Assembly: GCF_018309085.1 (NCBI RefSeq)
Contig: NZ_CP070502.1
Span: 1,984,001 to 2,048,000, forward strand
Reading direction: 5' to 3'
Length of the DNA: 64,000 nucleotides
Origin: Sporosarcina sp. Marseille-Q4063
GTDB lineage: Bacteria; Bacillota; Bacilli; Bacillales_A; Planococcaceae
Shown: piece by piece, positions 1-8,615 of the stretch
Layout: every line of letters begins with the position of its first letter
Position numbering within the stretch: position 1 is the first letter of the stretch
The notes under the pieces: model-generated
Told to the model about the DNA's origin: nothing
The model's input: the letters and a program-made list of their open reading frames with translations, nothing else
Databases searched by the model: none
Made by a program: the position numbers and the translations under genes

Positions 1-539
1 ATAATATCTGAGAATTCTTCGGACTTTTTCGCGAATGTTTCTTTAAGTTTTGCAAGTGCTGGAAGTAATTGCTCTTGTACTGCGATTACTCCCGCAACGT
101 GAAGTGCTGTTGGGAATGTATCATTCGAGCTTTGAGATTTATTCACGTCATCATTTGGGTGAAGACGTTCTTCTTCGTCCCATGCTTTGAGTAATTGGTT
201 GCCGCGGTATGCGATGACTTCGTTGACGTTCATGTTCGACTGCGTACCGGATCCTGTTTGCCACACGACGAGCGGGAAGTTGTCATCTAGTTTTCCTGCG
301 ATAATTTCGTCTGCTGCCGCTGAAATCGCATTCAATTTAGCATCGGAAATGGCACCGTTTGCATGGCTCGCAATCGCTGCTGCTTTTTTCAATTGTGCAA
401 ATGCGCGAATCACGCCAACCGGCATTGTTTCGCCGCCAATTTTAAAGTTTTGTTTACTGCGTTGTGTTTGTGCACCCCATAGTTTGTCCGCTGGAACTTG
501 AATTTCACCAAATGTGTCATGTTCAATACGATAATCCAT
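1..539 (-). CDS. fumC: Fumarate hydratase class II, N-terminal part (cut by window edge)
   Basis: Class II fumarase interconverts fumarate and malate in the TCA cycle, in the cytoplasm as a homotetramer. The translation starts [20 protein letters not shown] and continues with the WGAQTQRS segment, then [16 protein letters not shown] and a [19 protein letters not shown] block, which is the family's N-terminal active-site region. About 179 of roughly 460 residues are present; the rest lies before position 1. The ATG at 537-539 has an AAGGCGG ribosome site just upstream. It appears to be transcribed alone from a promoter at 581-608. The signature segment GSSxMPxKxN would lie outside the window. 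Confidence 0.95.
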   Translation of the reverse strand, partial: MDYRIEHDTFGEIQVPADKLWGAQTQRSKQNFKIGGETMPVGVIRAFAQLKKAAAIASHANGAISDAKLNAISAAADEIIAGKLDDNFPLVVWQTGSGTQSNMNVNEVIAYRGNQLLKAWDEEERLHPNDDVNKSQSSNDTFPTALHVAGVIAVQEQLLPALAKLKETFAKKSEEFSDI

Positions 540-580
540 CTTTCATCCGCCTTCCGTTATGTATCATTACATTCTTTTCT

Positions 581-608
581 ATTATAACATGACTTTTTAG
601 TATGTTAA
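581..608 (-). promoter_or_regulatory. Sigma-A-type promoter of fumC
   Basis: On the minus strand a TTAACA hexamer (603-608) is followed after 16 bp by a perfect TATAAT (581-586), about 42 bp before the fumC ATG. It is the only good promoter-like pair in this gap. Confidence 0.6.
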
Positions 609-651
609 CTTCATTCAGAGAATGCTTCGAACAAATCACTGTAAATGAAAA

Positions 652-687
652 AATGACTATCAATTCACACACACTTTGATAGTCATT
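652..687 (-). terminator. Rho-independent terminator after the HD-GYP gene
   Basis: A perfect 12-bp stem (652-663 with 676-687, arms AATGACTATCAA/TTGATAGTCATT) is followed on the minus strand by a run of T. It lies just after the stop of the HD-GYP gene. Confidence 0.8.
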
Positions 688-691
688 TATA

Positions 692-1633
692 TTAGTATTC
701 CCATTTATAATTCTTTCTCTTCAAAACCTCGATAAACGCATCGACGATTTTCGGGTTGAATTGCTTTCCCTTTTCGTTAATAAGCTCTTTGATCGCATCT
801 TTAATGGGCAATGCTTTTTTGTAAATGCGATTTGTCGTCATGGCGTCAAAAGCGTCGACCACGGCAACAATCGAAGCTTCAAGTGAAATCTCATCGGCTT
901 TCAGTCCGTAGGGATACCCACTTCCATCAAATCGTTCATGATGTTGCTCGACAATGGTGGCCGCGTCTTTTAACCATTTGACTTTATGTTCACGCATAAT
1001 TTTTGCGCCTTCGATTGTATGTGTTTTCATAATCGCCCACTCGCAAGCTGTCAAATCACCGGGTTTATTTAACACTTCAAGCGGAATTTCACGCTTTCCA
1101 ATATCGTGAAAGTAGGCGCCCCATCTAAGGATACGAAGTTTTTCATTTGGTAATCCTAGGTGTGTCCACACTTCTAGTGAATAATCTTTGATGCGGTTGC
1201 AGTGATTATACGTATATCCATCCAGCGCTTCAATTGCGTCGGCTTCTTCTTGCAGTAATTGTGTTTCAAAAAATTCGGGTTCGAATTCTTCATGGGACGT
1301 TTTAATTAATATGTCGGCATCCGTATTACCGTATAAAAAAATCGTGTTTTCATAAAGAGAAGCATCAATCGTTTCCCCGATTTTCAATTGGCGACTCTTG
1401 CCGTCATACCGCATTTCAACTACACCGTTTAATAAGGTGTATGTTTCAATGATAGAATCAGTTGCATTTTTACTATGTTGAACCCACAGGACGTTGTCTT
1501 TTTGCAATGAATAAAGGGCATTTGATAAACCCTGCCATCTGCCATATAAGATTACATCTGCATAGCCGAGGTGTAAGGTTGGATACCCATTTTGGGTGTA
1601 ATATGATTTATTTTGCAACAACTTCTTGAACAT
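692..1633 (-). CDS. HD-GYP domain phosphohydrolase with cupin-like N-terminus
   Basis: Probable metal-dependent phosphodiesterase of the HD-GYP family, many members of which hydrolyse cyclic di-GMP. The 313-aa protein has an N-terminal beta-rich stretch (about 20-110, cupin or cyclic-nucleotide-binding-like) and a C-terminal HD-GYP domain. Visible motifs are HDIGK (176-180), HHE (231-233), GSGYP (237-241) and VVDAFDAMT (258-266). There are no membrane segments and no receiver domain, so the N-terminal domain is the likely signal input. It stands alone with its own terminator. The substrate cannot be told from sequence; nucleotide second messengers other than c-di-GMP are possible. Confidence 0.85.
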   Translation of the reverse strand: MFKKLLQNKSYYTQNGYPTLHLGYADVILYGRWQGLSNALYSLQKDNVLWVQHSKNATDSIIETYTLLNGVVEMRYDGKSRQLKIGETIDASLYENTIFLYGNTDADILIKTSHEEFEPEFFETQLLQEEADAIEALDGYTYNHCNRIKDYSLEVWTHLGLPNEKLRILRWGAYFHDIGKREIPLEVLNKPGDLTACEWAIMKTHTIEGAKIMREHKVKWLKDAATIVEQHHERFDGSGYPYGLKADEISLEASIVAVVDAFDAMTTNRIYKKALPIKDAIKELINEKGKQFNPKIVDAFIEVLKRKNYKWEY

Positions 1634-1749
1634 CTCCTGCAGATTTTGACGTATCTTATCGAATTATGCTTACCCCTTATTTATTATAACAAGTGTAAGT
1701 TGGAATTCATACGATAACTTCTGCATTTGATTGACAGTTTACGATTTTA

Positions 1750-3060
1750 TCATAATTCAGTTCTCAATGCGTTTATCACGTCAATTTTTGTCGCTTTTCG
1801 TGCTGGACGCCATCCAGAAATCATTGCAACGCCAATACTGATGGTAGAAGCGATAACGACGAGTTGCCATGGGATAATTGAAAATTTGACCTGCATGTCC
1901 CCGAAGTCTTCTTCCCCTAAAGCCGCTGTAACGATAATCGGAAGTACGAAGTTTGCGATAATGCTGACACCGTATGAAATCACGATGGCAAGGAATGTAC
2001 CTAATATCCCGATCCACGCACTCTCCATTAGGAATAGACGTTGGATTAATTTCGGATTGGCCCCAATCGCTTTCATGACGCCAATTTCACGAGTTCGTTC
2101 CGTCACCGCCATGGTCATTGTGTTGAAGATCCCGATTGATGAAATTAAGATTGCAATTGTTCCTACGAAAATAAGCCCTGCTTTTAAAGCAAAAAAGAAT
2201 ACGTCGAGTTGATCTAACTCTTCCGTAACGGAATATACACTATGTCCTTGGTCTTTTAGCGTTTTTGTAATGGCTTTTACGTTTTCCAAGTTATCGGCGT
2301 AGACCATTACATTATTATAAAATAAATGCATGGCATCTGGATGGTCGTCTAGCTCTACTTCTGAGTTTGCGGTATAGATTTGGTTGATCGTTGGAATGAG
2401 TGATGCATTTGTATAGATGTTTTGATCGGTAAACCAGTCTCTAGCAGGTGGTGTCGCGACACCGACGATTGTTAGTTTCAGTTCGTCCTTTTCGAACATT
2501 TTACCATCAAAATCGCCTAATCGGACTGTAAATTGTTCACCGATTAATTTCCCTTCATAGCCCTTGAAACCTTCTTCCCCTTCTTCGACTTCGACTTCGC
2601 CATTCGCCTCTTCTTCTGTGAGTAGAAATTGACCAAAATGGCTGCCGACAACAACTTCATTCGGATTTTCGGGCAATCTTCCTTCAGCAAGTTTAAATCC
2701 TACTTTTCCCTCTTCAATAAAATCGGTCGCTATAACACCGTTATGGCCTGTCATGTTTTTAAAGATAGTTTCTGTTTGCCCATTGAATTCTTGTCGATTA
2801 ACTACCGCATTTACATGGTCGATTGTTTTAAATTCATTGGCTAATTCCTGCGACATCTCACTGGCGTGCACTTGAATTTCGGTTACTTTTCGATCTGATA
2901 AAATTTCTTTGGTGATTGTGTCGTGAATTCCAAATCCGACTGAGGCGAGCACGATTAGAAATGCTGTCCCCATTGTTGCGGCAAGAACCGTCATAAACAC
3001 GCGTAATTTATTCTTTGAAATATGTTGTCGAACAAAATCAATCTGATCTTTAAATTGCAT
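1750..3060 (-). CDS. MacB/FtsX-type ABC transporter permease
   Basis: Membrane subunit of a type VII (MacB/FtsX-like) ABC system that moves substrates from the outer face or transmits force rather than importing. The 436 aa show one N-terminal membrane segment (about 20-45), a large extracellular MacB-type periplasmic core (about 50-280), and a C-terminal FtsX domain with three further helices. The start of that domain carries the family stretch TMAVTERTREIGVMKAIGA. It overlaps the upstream ATPase gene by 11 bp (3050-3060), so the two are translationally coupled. The substrate is unknown; relatives export peptides or lipids. Confidence 0.88.
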   Translation of the reverse strand: MQFKDQIDFVRQHISKNKLRVFMTVLAATMGTAFLIVLASVGFGIHDTITKEILSDRKVTEIQVHASEMSQELANEFKTIDHVNAVVNRQEFNGQTETIFKNMTGHNGVIATDFIEEGKVGFKLAEGRLPENPNEVVVGSHFGQFLLTEEEANGEVEVEEGEEGFKGYEGKLIGEQFTVRLGDFDGKMFEKDELKLTIVGVATPPARDWFTDQNIYTNASLIPTINQIYTANSEVELDDHPDAMHLFYNNVMVYADNLENVKAITKTLKDQGHSVYSVTEELDQLDVFFFALKAGLIFVGTIAILISSIGIFNTMTMAVTERTREIGVMKAIGANPKLIQRLFLMESAWIGILGTFLAIVISYGVSIIANFVLPIIVTAALGEEDFGDMQVKFSIIPWQLVVIASTISIGVAMISGWRPARKATKIDVINALRTEL

Positions 3061-3748
3061 GTTGAACGACTCCTTCCGTTAATTCGCCGTCGTGCATGGT
3101 ATAAACTCGGTTCGCTGTTTGCGCAACTTCATCGTCGTGAGTAATGATGACAAATGTGATGCCGCGGTTTTTATTCAGTGATTGAATGAGTAATAGAATT
3201 TCTTGTTCTGTTTCAGAATCGAGGCTTCCGGTTGGCTCATCCGCCAAGATGATAGGTGGATCTGTGATAAGAGCACGCGCGATACTGACCCGTTGTTGCT
3301 GACCTCCAGATAATTCGTTTGGATAATGGTCTTGGACTTCTGTTAGGCCAACGTATTTCATTAATGTTTTCACTTTTTCTTTGCGTTCCGCCCTTTCAAT
3401 TCCTTTAAGCTTTAGCGGTAATTCAACATTTTCAAATGCATTTAAACCAGGCATGAGTTGAAAGTTTTGAAAGATAAACCCATAATTGTTCAGTCTGAAT
3501 TCTGCATTGTCCGCTTCATTGAAAATAGACGTTTCAATGCCGTTCACTTTAATCTCTCCGCTTTCCGGTGTCATGAATCCCGCGAGTATATGTAAGAGCG
3601 TCGATTTCCCCGAACCACTTTTCCCTACAATTGAAACAATCTCACCATCATTGACATCGAAATTCACATCTCTTAATACCGGAATATGTTTCTCTTTTCC
3701 TTTTTTACCGATTTTGAATGAATGATTTAATCCTTTGACCGTAATCAT
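3050..3748 (-). CDS. ABC transporter ATP-binding protein (LolD/MacB type)
   Basis: ATPase partner of the permease downstream. The 232 aa contain Walker [10 protein letters not shown] (42-50), a Q-loop [16 protein letters not shown], signature LSGGQQQR (146-153), Walker B IILADEP (166-172) and the switch histidine in VIITHD. The length fits the LolD/MacB ATPase class. The ATG at 3746-3748 has a weak AGGGG site. The gap upstream (3749-4164) holds no gene but a striking repeat array at 3889-4082. Confidence 0.93.
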   Translation of the reverse strand: MITVKGLNHSFKIGKKGKEKHIPVLRDVNFDVNDGEIVSIVGKSGSGKSTLLHILAGFMTPESGEIKVNGIETSIFNEADNAEFRLNNYGFIFQNFQLMPGLNAFENVELPLKLKGIERAERKEKVKTLMKYVGLTEVQDHYPNELSGGQQQRVSIARALITDPPIILADEPTGSLDSETEQEILLLIQSLNKNRGITFVIITHDDEVAQTANRVYTMHDGELTEGVVQHAI

Positions 3749-3888
3749 ATTTTCCCCTCCATCTGATACTGGTTTTAATTATAGAGGATTGTTCTTAAGG
3801 TTGTGTGAGGAAAAAAATGAAGAAATTCTTAAGGTTTTTACTTTAAAAGCAGATTGGGAGTGGAGCCGCGACTTCGGATGCGTTTTAT

Positions 3889-4082
3889 TCCCGTAACGGT
3901 GGCGAGACTAGTTTTATTCCCGTAACGGTCCCGGTTGCTCCCGTTGCGCACGTGGTTGTTCCCGTAACGAGGTCGTTTATTCCCGTAACGGCGGCGACAC
4001 CAGTTTTATTCCCGTAACGGTCCCGGTTGCTCCCGTTGCGCACGTGGTTATTCCCGTTGCGTGGTGGTTTGTTCCCGTAACG
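3889..4082. repeat. Nine-copy TCCCGTWRCG array with 21/29-bp period
   Basis: Nine copies of the 10-bp core TCCCGTAACG or TCCCGTTGCG begin at 3889, 3918, 3939, 3960, 3981, 4010, 4031, 4052 and 4073. The steps are 29, 21, 21, 21, 29, 21, 21, 21 bp, so a 92-bp unit (one 29-bp and three 21-bp subunits) is present twice, plus one core. The array lies between the flotillin terminator and the 5' end of the ABC operon. It has no convincing reading frame on either strand. The gap 3749-4164 holds nothing else besides the terminator at 4122-4153. Confidence 0.9.
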
Positions 4083-4121
4083 GTTCTGGGAACAACTATC
4101 AAGCTTCCTTCAACCAATATA

Positions 4122-4153
4122 AAAACGGAACCCAATTTTCTGGGTTCCGTTTT
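4122..4153 (-). terminator. Terminator of the flotillin operon
   Basis: A perfect 13-bp stem (4122-4134 with 4141-4153, arms AAAACGGAACCCA/TGGGTTCCGTTTT) with a 6-nt loop, followed on the minus strand by TATATT. It lies 12 bp after the flotillin stop. Confidence 0.85.
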
Positions 4154-4164
4154 CGATCAAGCTA

Positions 4165-5703
4165 TCACTCTTCCGTTTTTACAGTGTCAGTTTCGACCGA
4201 GTCGCCGTTTTGTACGGCGTGTGTTAGTTGGTCGATGCTTGGGCGCAGATTGTGTTTGCCTGCGTAGCTTTCTAGCATTTCTTTGACGTCGATGCCTGAA
4301 GTGGCTTTTAATGTTTCTTGGAGTGTTGACATTAAATCGGTTGCGTATGATGTTACTTTATTCGCACCGCCGCCTTCTCCGCCACCTGTATCAACAACTG
4401 TAATTTTGTCGATGTTTGAAAGCGGGCTTGCAATTTGTTTCGCGTACTCAGGAATCATTTCAATAACCATATCAAGCATAGCTGCCTGGCCGTATTGTTC
4501 GAACGCTTCTGCGATTTTGCGTTTCGCTTCGGCTTCCGCGAGACCTTTCAGGCGGATAATATCTGCTTCAGATTCACCTTGTGCACGTTGAGAATCGGCT
4601 CTCGCCTGACCATCAAGACGAACTTTTTCCGCGTCAGCTGTAGCTCTAGCTTCAATACTATATTTCTCGGCATCTGCTTCAGCCATTTGTCTAGATTTTG
4701 CAGCTGCTGCATTTTGCTCGATTGCGTAACGATCAGCGTCCGCTTTCTTCTTAACTTCAGAATCGTATTGCTTCTCGCGACGCAAGATTTCATTCTCTTC
4801 AAGTTCGATTTGTTTTTGACGCTCGATGATTTGGATTTGCATTTCTTGCTCCATAACTTCTTGCTTGGAACGAGCAGATTGCAATTCGTATGCCTGGTCC
4901 GCTTGTGCTTTTGCGCGGTCTTGCTCAAGCCGATATTCCGCAACTTTTAACTGATTCTCTTTTTCTGCTTCTGCAATTTCAGTTGCGCGTTCAAGCTCTG
5001 CTTTTTGAGCTTCTTTGGATGCTTCCGCATTTTTAATACGCGTTTCTTTTTCTGCTTCAACTGTTGCAATATCTGCATCACGTTTTACTTGCGCAATACG
5101 CGGTTTTCCGAGTGAATCAAGGTAGCCGTTCTTATCGCGAACGTCTTTTATTGTAAATGAAACGATGATAAGTCCCATTTTGGAAAGATCCTGTGATGCG
5201 ACCCGTTGTACTTCCTGGGAGAACATATCACGGTTTTTATAAATTTCCTCGACAGTCATTGATCCTAAAATCGATCTCAAGTGACCCTCTAGCACTTCTT
5301 TTGCTTCATTTTCACGATCTTCTTTTGATTTCCCCAAAAACTGTTCTGCTGCTGTTGCAATTTCAGTAATCGATCCGCCGATTTTAATAATCGCTGTTCC
5401 GTCGGCCATTACTGGAACTCCTTGCTCCGTATAGACTTCAGGCGTTGTTACTTCAAGCTTACTTGATAAGAGACTTAGTGGTTTAGCTTGTTGAAAAATC
5501 GGAAATACAAATGTACCTCCGCCACGGATGATTTTTACCCGGTTTCCTGAATCGTCTTTATGTACATTTTTGGTCCCCAGGTAACTTCCTGTTACGATAA
5601 GCGCTTCGTCTGGGCCAACTGTTTTGTATTTTGAAATGTACACAAGAATGACTGCCAATAAAACAAATGCGACAACTCCAATTGCTAACCAAATTCCTGG
5701 CAT
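4165..5703 (-). CDS. floT: Flotillin-like protein
   Basis: Scaffold of functional membrane microdomains. The 512 aa have an N-terminal membrane anchor (about 5-28), an SPFH/band-7 domain (about 30-200), and a long Ala/Glu/Lys-rich flotillin coiled coil (about 200-390) with repeated EAE heptad patterns. The C-terminal tail is less conserved. The order NfeD-like gene then flotillin matches yuaF-yuaG (floT) of Bacillus subtilis. The start is 21 bp after the nfeD-like stop, with an AAAGGGGGAAA site. The operon carries a sigma-W-type promoter (6306-6331), which implies induction by cell-envelope stress. I see no yuaI-like third gene; a terminator follows directly. Confidence 0.95.
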   Translation of the reverse strand: MPGIWLAIGVVAFVLLAVILVYISKYKTVGPDEALIVTGSYLGTKNVHKDDSGNRVKIIRGGGTFVFPIFQQAKPLSLLSSKLEVTTPEVYTEQGVPVMADGTAIIKIGGSITEIATAAEQFLGKSKEDRENEAKEVLEGHLRSILGSMTVEEIYKNRDMFSQEVQRVASQDLSKMGLIIVSFTIKDVRDKNGYLDSLGKPRIAQVKRDADIATVEAEKETRIKNAEASKEAQKAELERATEIAEAEKENQLKVAEYRLEQDRAKAQADQAYELQSARSKQEVMEQEMQIQIIERQKQIELEENEILRREKQYDSEVKKKADADRYAIEQNAAAAKSRQMAEADAEKYSIEARATADAEKVRLDGQARADSQRAQGESEADIIRLKGLAEAEAKRKIAEAFEQYGQAAMLDMVIEMIPEYAKQIASPLSNIDKITVVDTGGGEGGGANKVTSYATDLMSTLQETLKATSGIDVKEMLESYAGKHNLRPSIDQLTHAVQNGDSVETDTVKTEE

Positions 5704-5724
5704 GGTGTTTCCCCCTTTTAGTTT

Positions 5725-6261
5725 TTAATCTGCGAAACGGAATGGTTCATATTCTTTTACAATAAGCGTGCTTTCTTTCACATCAATTACAAGCACTTCT
5801 TTCCCGTAATCGATGGCACTGTTTTCATAACCAGAAGCACGTTTTGATATAAGTCCATTCACTGTTTCAATGACGACCTCACCGAATCCATCTACTGGCA
5901 CGGGCACAATAACTCTACCGACTTGCCCAGTTAATGAAGCTTCCGTGTAGGCAAGCGATACCTCTGCTGATGAAAGCGGAAGTAAAACAAAAAAGTAAAG
6001 TAGTAAATCAAGTACAAAGGCGATGGCTAAAGCTACAATTATAATGATGCCACTGTTCCAGTCCACGGCGAGTTCCAAAATATATCCGGAAGCAGCCGTA
6101 AATGTTAAAAATGAAAGCACAACCGCTGGATCCAAAAATGGACTTGCTTCACCGATTCCTTCTGCGACGTCACTAAAAAAGACGTAAATAATTGTAATGA
6201 GACCTAAAATGATTAACGCGTACAAGTAAAATTGCACGATTGGCAAACCAAATAGCTCCAT
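5725..6261 (-). CDS. NfeD-like membrane protein (YuaF type)
   Basis: Partner of flotillin. The 178 aa have about three to four membrane segments (roughly 6-28, 40-60, 70-105) and a C-terminal OB-fold NfeD domain containing GQVGRVIVPVPVDGFGEV and a final ESTLIVKEYEPF strand. An upstream in-frame GTG at 6268-6270 is possible, but AAAGGGG would then abut the start. The ATG at 6259-6261 has the same site at about 8 nt, so I chose it. Known family members help flotillin form membrane foci; the exact role here is inferred from synteny. Confidence 0.88.
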   Translation of the reverse strand: MELFGLPIVQFYLYALIILGLITIIYVFFSDVAEGIGEASPFLDPAVVLSFLTFTAASGYILELAVDWNSGIIIIVALAIAFVLDLLLYFFVLLPLSSAEVSLAYTEASLTGQVGRVIVPVPVDGFGEVVIETVNGLISKRASGYENSAIDYGKEVLVIDVKESTLIVKEYEPFRFAD

Positions 6262-6305
6262 TTTCCACACCCCTTTACCCTACTATACTCTTCATCAACT
6301 ATAGA

Positions 6306-6331
6306 TACGTATGAAGTTGGCGAAAGTTTCA
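6306..6331 (-). promoter_or_regulatory. Sigma-W-type promoter of nfeD-floT
   Basis: On the minus strand TGAAAC (6326-6331) and CGTA (6306-6309) are separated by exactly 16 bp. This is the ECF sigma-W consensus arrangement, about 45 bp before the NfeD-like ATG. The orthologous yuaFGI operon of B. subtilis is a known sigma-W target. Confidence 0.8.
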
Positions 6332-6463
6332 AATTACAGAAGTTTTATTTTAAATAATCTAGTTTTTAAAAAATAACTCTGCTAATGTTTTGATTTGCCA
6401 GTTTTATTGTTATAATTGAGCTGTACATAATTAAATTCCGATAACACGGATGGAGGCTTTGAA

Positions 6464-7084
6464 ATGTTTAGTCTACGAAAAACAGATCCATTTTTCACGG
6501 CTTTATTGGCAATCGCGGAGCATGTGCAAGAAGCAGTTCACTACGCGCATGATTTCAAAATAAATAATGCTGCGGATTTGAAAGAAGTAAGTATTAAACT
6601 TAAAAATTATGAGAGATCGGGCGACGATTTAGTCTATGAGTTGACGACGAAGCTCAACACATCGTTCATGACACCTATTGAGCGTGATGATATTTTACAT
6701 CTTTCCATCAGAATGGATGATATTCTCGATGGGATTGAGCACTTTGCTGCGCATCTTGAAATGTTTTCGTTAATAGATATTGATGAATATGTTCACTCGT
6801 TCATGGAAAATATCGTCAAAAGTACGGATGAAATCGTCAAAGCGCTAGAATTACTTTCAAAAAGAAAATTAGTCGAAATGAGAGAACATGCCATTACGAT
6901 TAAAAGATTGGAAAGTATTTGTGATGACATTTACCGAACTTCTATAAAACAACTTTTCATCACTGAAAAAGATCCAATTCGAATCATCCAATTTAAAGAT
7001 ATATATGAACAACTTGAAGATATTGCGGATTATTGTGAAGATGTTGCGAACACAATTGAGGCAATTATTATGCGTAACGCGTAA
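6464..7084 (+). CDS. DUF47 (PhoU-like) Pit accessory protein
   Basis: All-helical 206-aa protein of the DUF47/PhoU-like family, like B. subtilis YkaA, which is always paired with a Pit phosphate carrier and thought to control it. The sequence shows repeated E/D-rich helix pairs such as the DDIYRTSIKQLF and DIYEQLEDIADYCEDVAN segments, the latter a metal-binding-like E/DxxxD motif. It starts with ATG after GGATGGAGG and ends 11 bp before the transporter gene, so the two form an operon. There are no membrane segments. Confidence 0.93.
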   Translation: MFSLRKTDPFFTALLAIAEHVQEAVHYAHDFKINNAADLKEVSIKLKNYERSGDDLVYELTTKLNTSFMTPIERDDILHLSIRMDDILDGIEHFAAHLEMFSLIDIDEYVHSFMENIVKSTDEIVKALELLSKRKLVEMREHAITIKRLESICDDIYRTSIKQLFITEKDPIRIIQFKDIYEQLEDIADYCEDVANTIEAIIMRNA

Positions 7085-7095
7085 GGGGGAACCAA

Positions 7096-8094
7096 ATGAC
7101 TACCATACTGGTCCTTACAATACTCGTCGTCATTTTTGCATTGGCATTCGACTTTATTAATGGATTCCATGACACGGCAAACGCAATCGCAACTTCTGTT
7201 TCGACTCGCGCGTTGAGACCGCGAACAGCTGTTTATATGGCGGCAATTATGAACTTTATCGGAGCCTTAACATTTACCGGCGTTGCCAAAACAATTTCCA
7301 AAGACATTGTTGATCCATTCGTTCTTGATAATGGAGCACTCGTTATTTTAGCAGCGCTCACGGCGGCGATCGCTTGGAACCTGATTACTTGGTATTTTGG
7401 AATTCCGTCGAGTTCCTCACACGCATTGATCGGTTCGATTGCTGGAGCTGCAATCGCCGCTGCAGGATTCGGTATTTTAAATTACAGAGGTTTCGGTAAA
7501 ATTTTACAGGCACTTCTTATTTCGCCGTTTATCGCTTTATTCGTTGGATTCTTAATGATGTCGCTATTCAAGGTATTATTGAAAAACAGAAACTTATTCA
7601 CGGCGAATACTCGAATTCGTTATTTACAAATCGGGACGGCTGCCCTTCAAGCATTCACTCACGGAACAAATGATGCGCAAAAAGCGATGGGGATCATTAC
7701 AATGGCCCTTATCGCAGGTGGATTGCAAGCAGGCGACGATATTCAACTATGGGTCCGGGTTTCTGCGGCGGCAGCGATGGGACTGGGAACTTCCGTTGGT
7801 GGTTATAAAATTATAAAAACAGTCGGCACTAAAATCATGAAGATCCGCCCAGTGAACGGAGCCGCCGCTGATTTATCTTCGGCCGGAATTATTTTCGCTG
7901 CTACGCTTCTACATTTGCCAGTAAGTACGACGCACGTTATTTCTTCCGCTATCATGGGAGTTGGAACGGCGCAACGGGTGCGCGGAGTTAACTGGGGCGT
8001 GGCACAAAGAATCGTTTTAACATGGATTATTACGTTGCCGATTTCAGCATTACTTGCAGCAATTGTTTATAAAGTACTCGCATTGTTTTTATAA
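7096..8094 (+). CDS. pit: Inorganic phosphate transporter, Pit family
   Basis: Proton- or metal-phosphate symporter of the PiT family (332 aa, about 10 membrane helices). Both inverted family signatures are visible: the N-terminal FDFINGFHDTANAIATSV (about 14-31) and the C-terminal half with GTNDAQKAMGIITM plus PVSTTHVISSAIMGVG. The short loop between halves marks the small bacterial type. It follows the DUF47 gene with an AAGGGGG site. It is probably low-affinity uptake of metal-phosphate; sulphate permease activity, known for CysP, cannot be fully ruled out. Confidence 0.93.
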   Translation: MTTILVLTILVVIFALAFDFINGFHDTANAIATSVSTRALRPRTAVYMAAIMNFIGALTFTGVAKTISKDIVDPFVLDNGALVILAALTAAIAWNLITWYFGIPSSSSHALIGSIAGAAIAAAGFGILNYRGFGKILQALLISPFIALFVGFLMMSLFKVLLKNRNLFTANTRIRYLQIGTAALQAFTHGTNDAQKAMGIITMALIAGGLQAGDDIQLWVRVSAAAAMGLGTSVGGYKIIKTVGTKIMKIRPVNGAAADLSSAGIIFAATLLHLPVSTTHVISSAIMGVGTAQRVRGVNWGVAQRIVLTWIITLPISALLAAIVYKVLALFL

Positions 8095-8108
8095 CTTAAA
8101 CATTTCCC

Positions 8109-8137
8109 TTGCATTCTGCGAATATCCCTGTTATGAT
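8109..8137 (+). promoter_or_regulatory. Promoter of the cold-shock gene
   Basis: TTGCAT (8109-8114), 17-bp spacer, TATGAT (8132-8137). Transcription would start near 8144 and give an untranslated leader of about 113 nt, as is usual for csp genes. Confidence 0.6.
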
Positions 8138-8222
8138 AAAGAAGAATTATTTTTGTTCGACAACATGATGGTCTCGAAAAATCTTGACCGCTTCAAGACT
8201 TGAGCAAGGATAGTAACACAAT

Positions 8223-8241
8223 GTGTGTAAATATTACACAC
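8223..8241 (+). promoter_or_regulatory. Perfect dyad abutting the csp ribosome site
   Basis: GTGTGTAA (8223-8230) and TTACACAC (8234-8241) are perfect inverted arms with a 3-nt loop, ending directly before GAGGAGG (8242-8248). In RNA this hairpin would touch the ribosome site; in DNA it could be an operator. Confidence 0.6.
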
Positions 8242-8256
8242 GAGGAGGAAACAAAC

Positions 8257-8457
8257 ATGGAACAAGGTAAAGTAAAATGGTTTAACGCAGAAAAAGGTTT
8301 TGGATTCATCGAACGTGAAGATGGCGACGACGTATTCGTACATTTCTCAGCTATCCAAGGCGAAGGATTCAAGTCTCTTGAAGAAGGCCAAGACGTGACT
8401 TTCGAAATCGAGCAAGGCGAACGTGGACTTCAAGCTTCAAACGTTGAAAAAAACTAA
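8257..8457 (+). CDS. csp: Cold-shock protein, CspA family
   Basis: RNA chaperone of 66 aa that binds single-stranded RNA and DNA and prevents secondary structure. It has RNP1 KGFGFIE (about 13-19) and RNP2 VFVHFS (about 27-32) in the single cold-shock OB fold. The reading frame opens upstream at 8200, but the ATG at 8257 follows GAGGAGG at 8 nt and gives the normal family N-terminus [11 protein letters not shown] long leader with a dyad next to the ribosome site suggests post-transcriptional control, and a strong terminator follows. A specific paralogue name is not assignable. Confidence 0.96.
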   Translation: MEQGKVKWFNAEKGFGFIEREDGDDVFVHFSAIQGEGFKSLEEGQDVTFEIEQGERGLQASNVEKN

Positions 8458-8473
8458 TTTGAACTAACCATTC

Positions 8474-8505
8474 AAAAGCCATTCCCTTAGGGGAATGGCT
8501 TTTTT
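8474..8505 (+). terminator. Terminator of csp
   Basis: Perfect 13-bp stem (AAAAGCCATTCCC with its complement) around a TTAG loop, followed by TTTTTT. It is almost symmetrical but no gene converges on it. Confidence 0.9.
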
Positions 8506-8615
8506 CTTTGTTTATTTTTGAGCAATGCACAACTTTTAAAAAAGACATTCCAGACTTTATCCGTTATTATTATAGAAGTATAGAATTCTATTTCCATATG
8601 GAAGGATTGACTACT

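Noticed and set aside
3889..4082. The short regular repeats could be read as a CRISPR array
   Set aside because: Cores are only 10 bp, intervening sequences are 11-19 bp and themselves repeated between the two 92-bp units, and there are no cas genes.
4044..4286. Plus-strand ORF of 80 aa across the repeat and flotillin 3' end
   Set aside because: No ribosome site, it runs through the repeat array, the terminator and the reverse strand of a well-supported gene.
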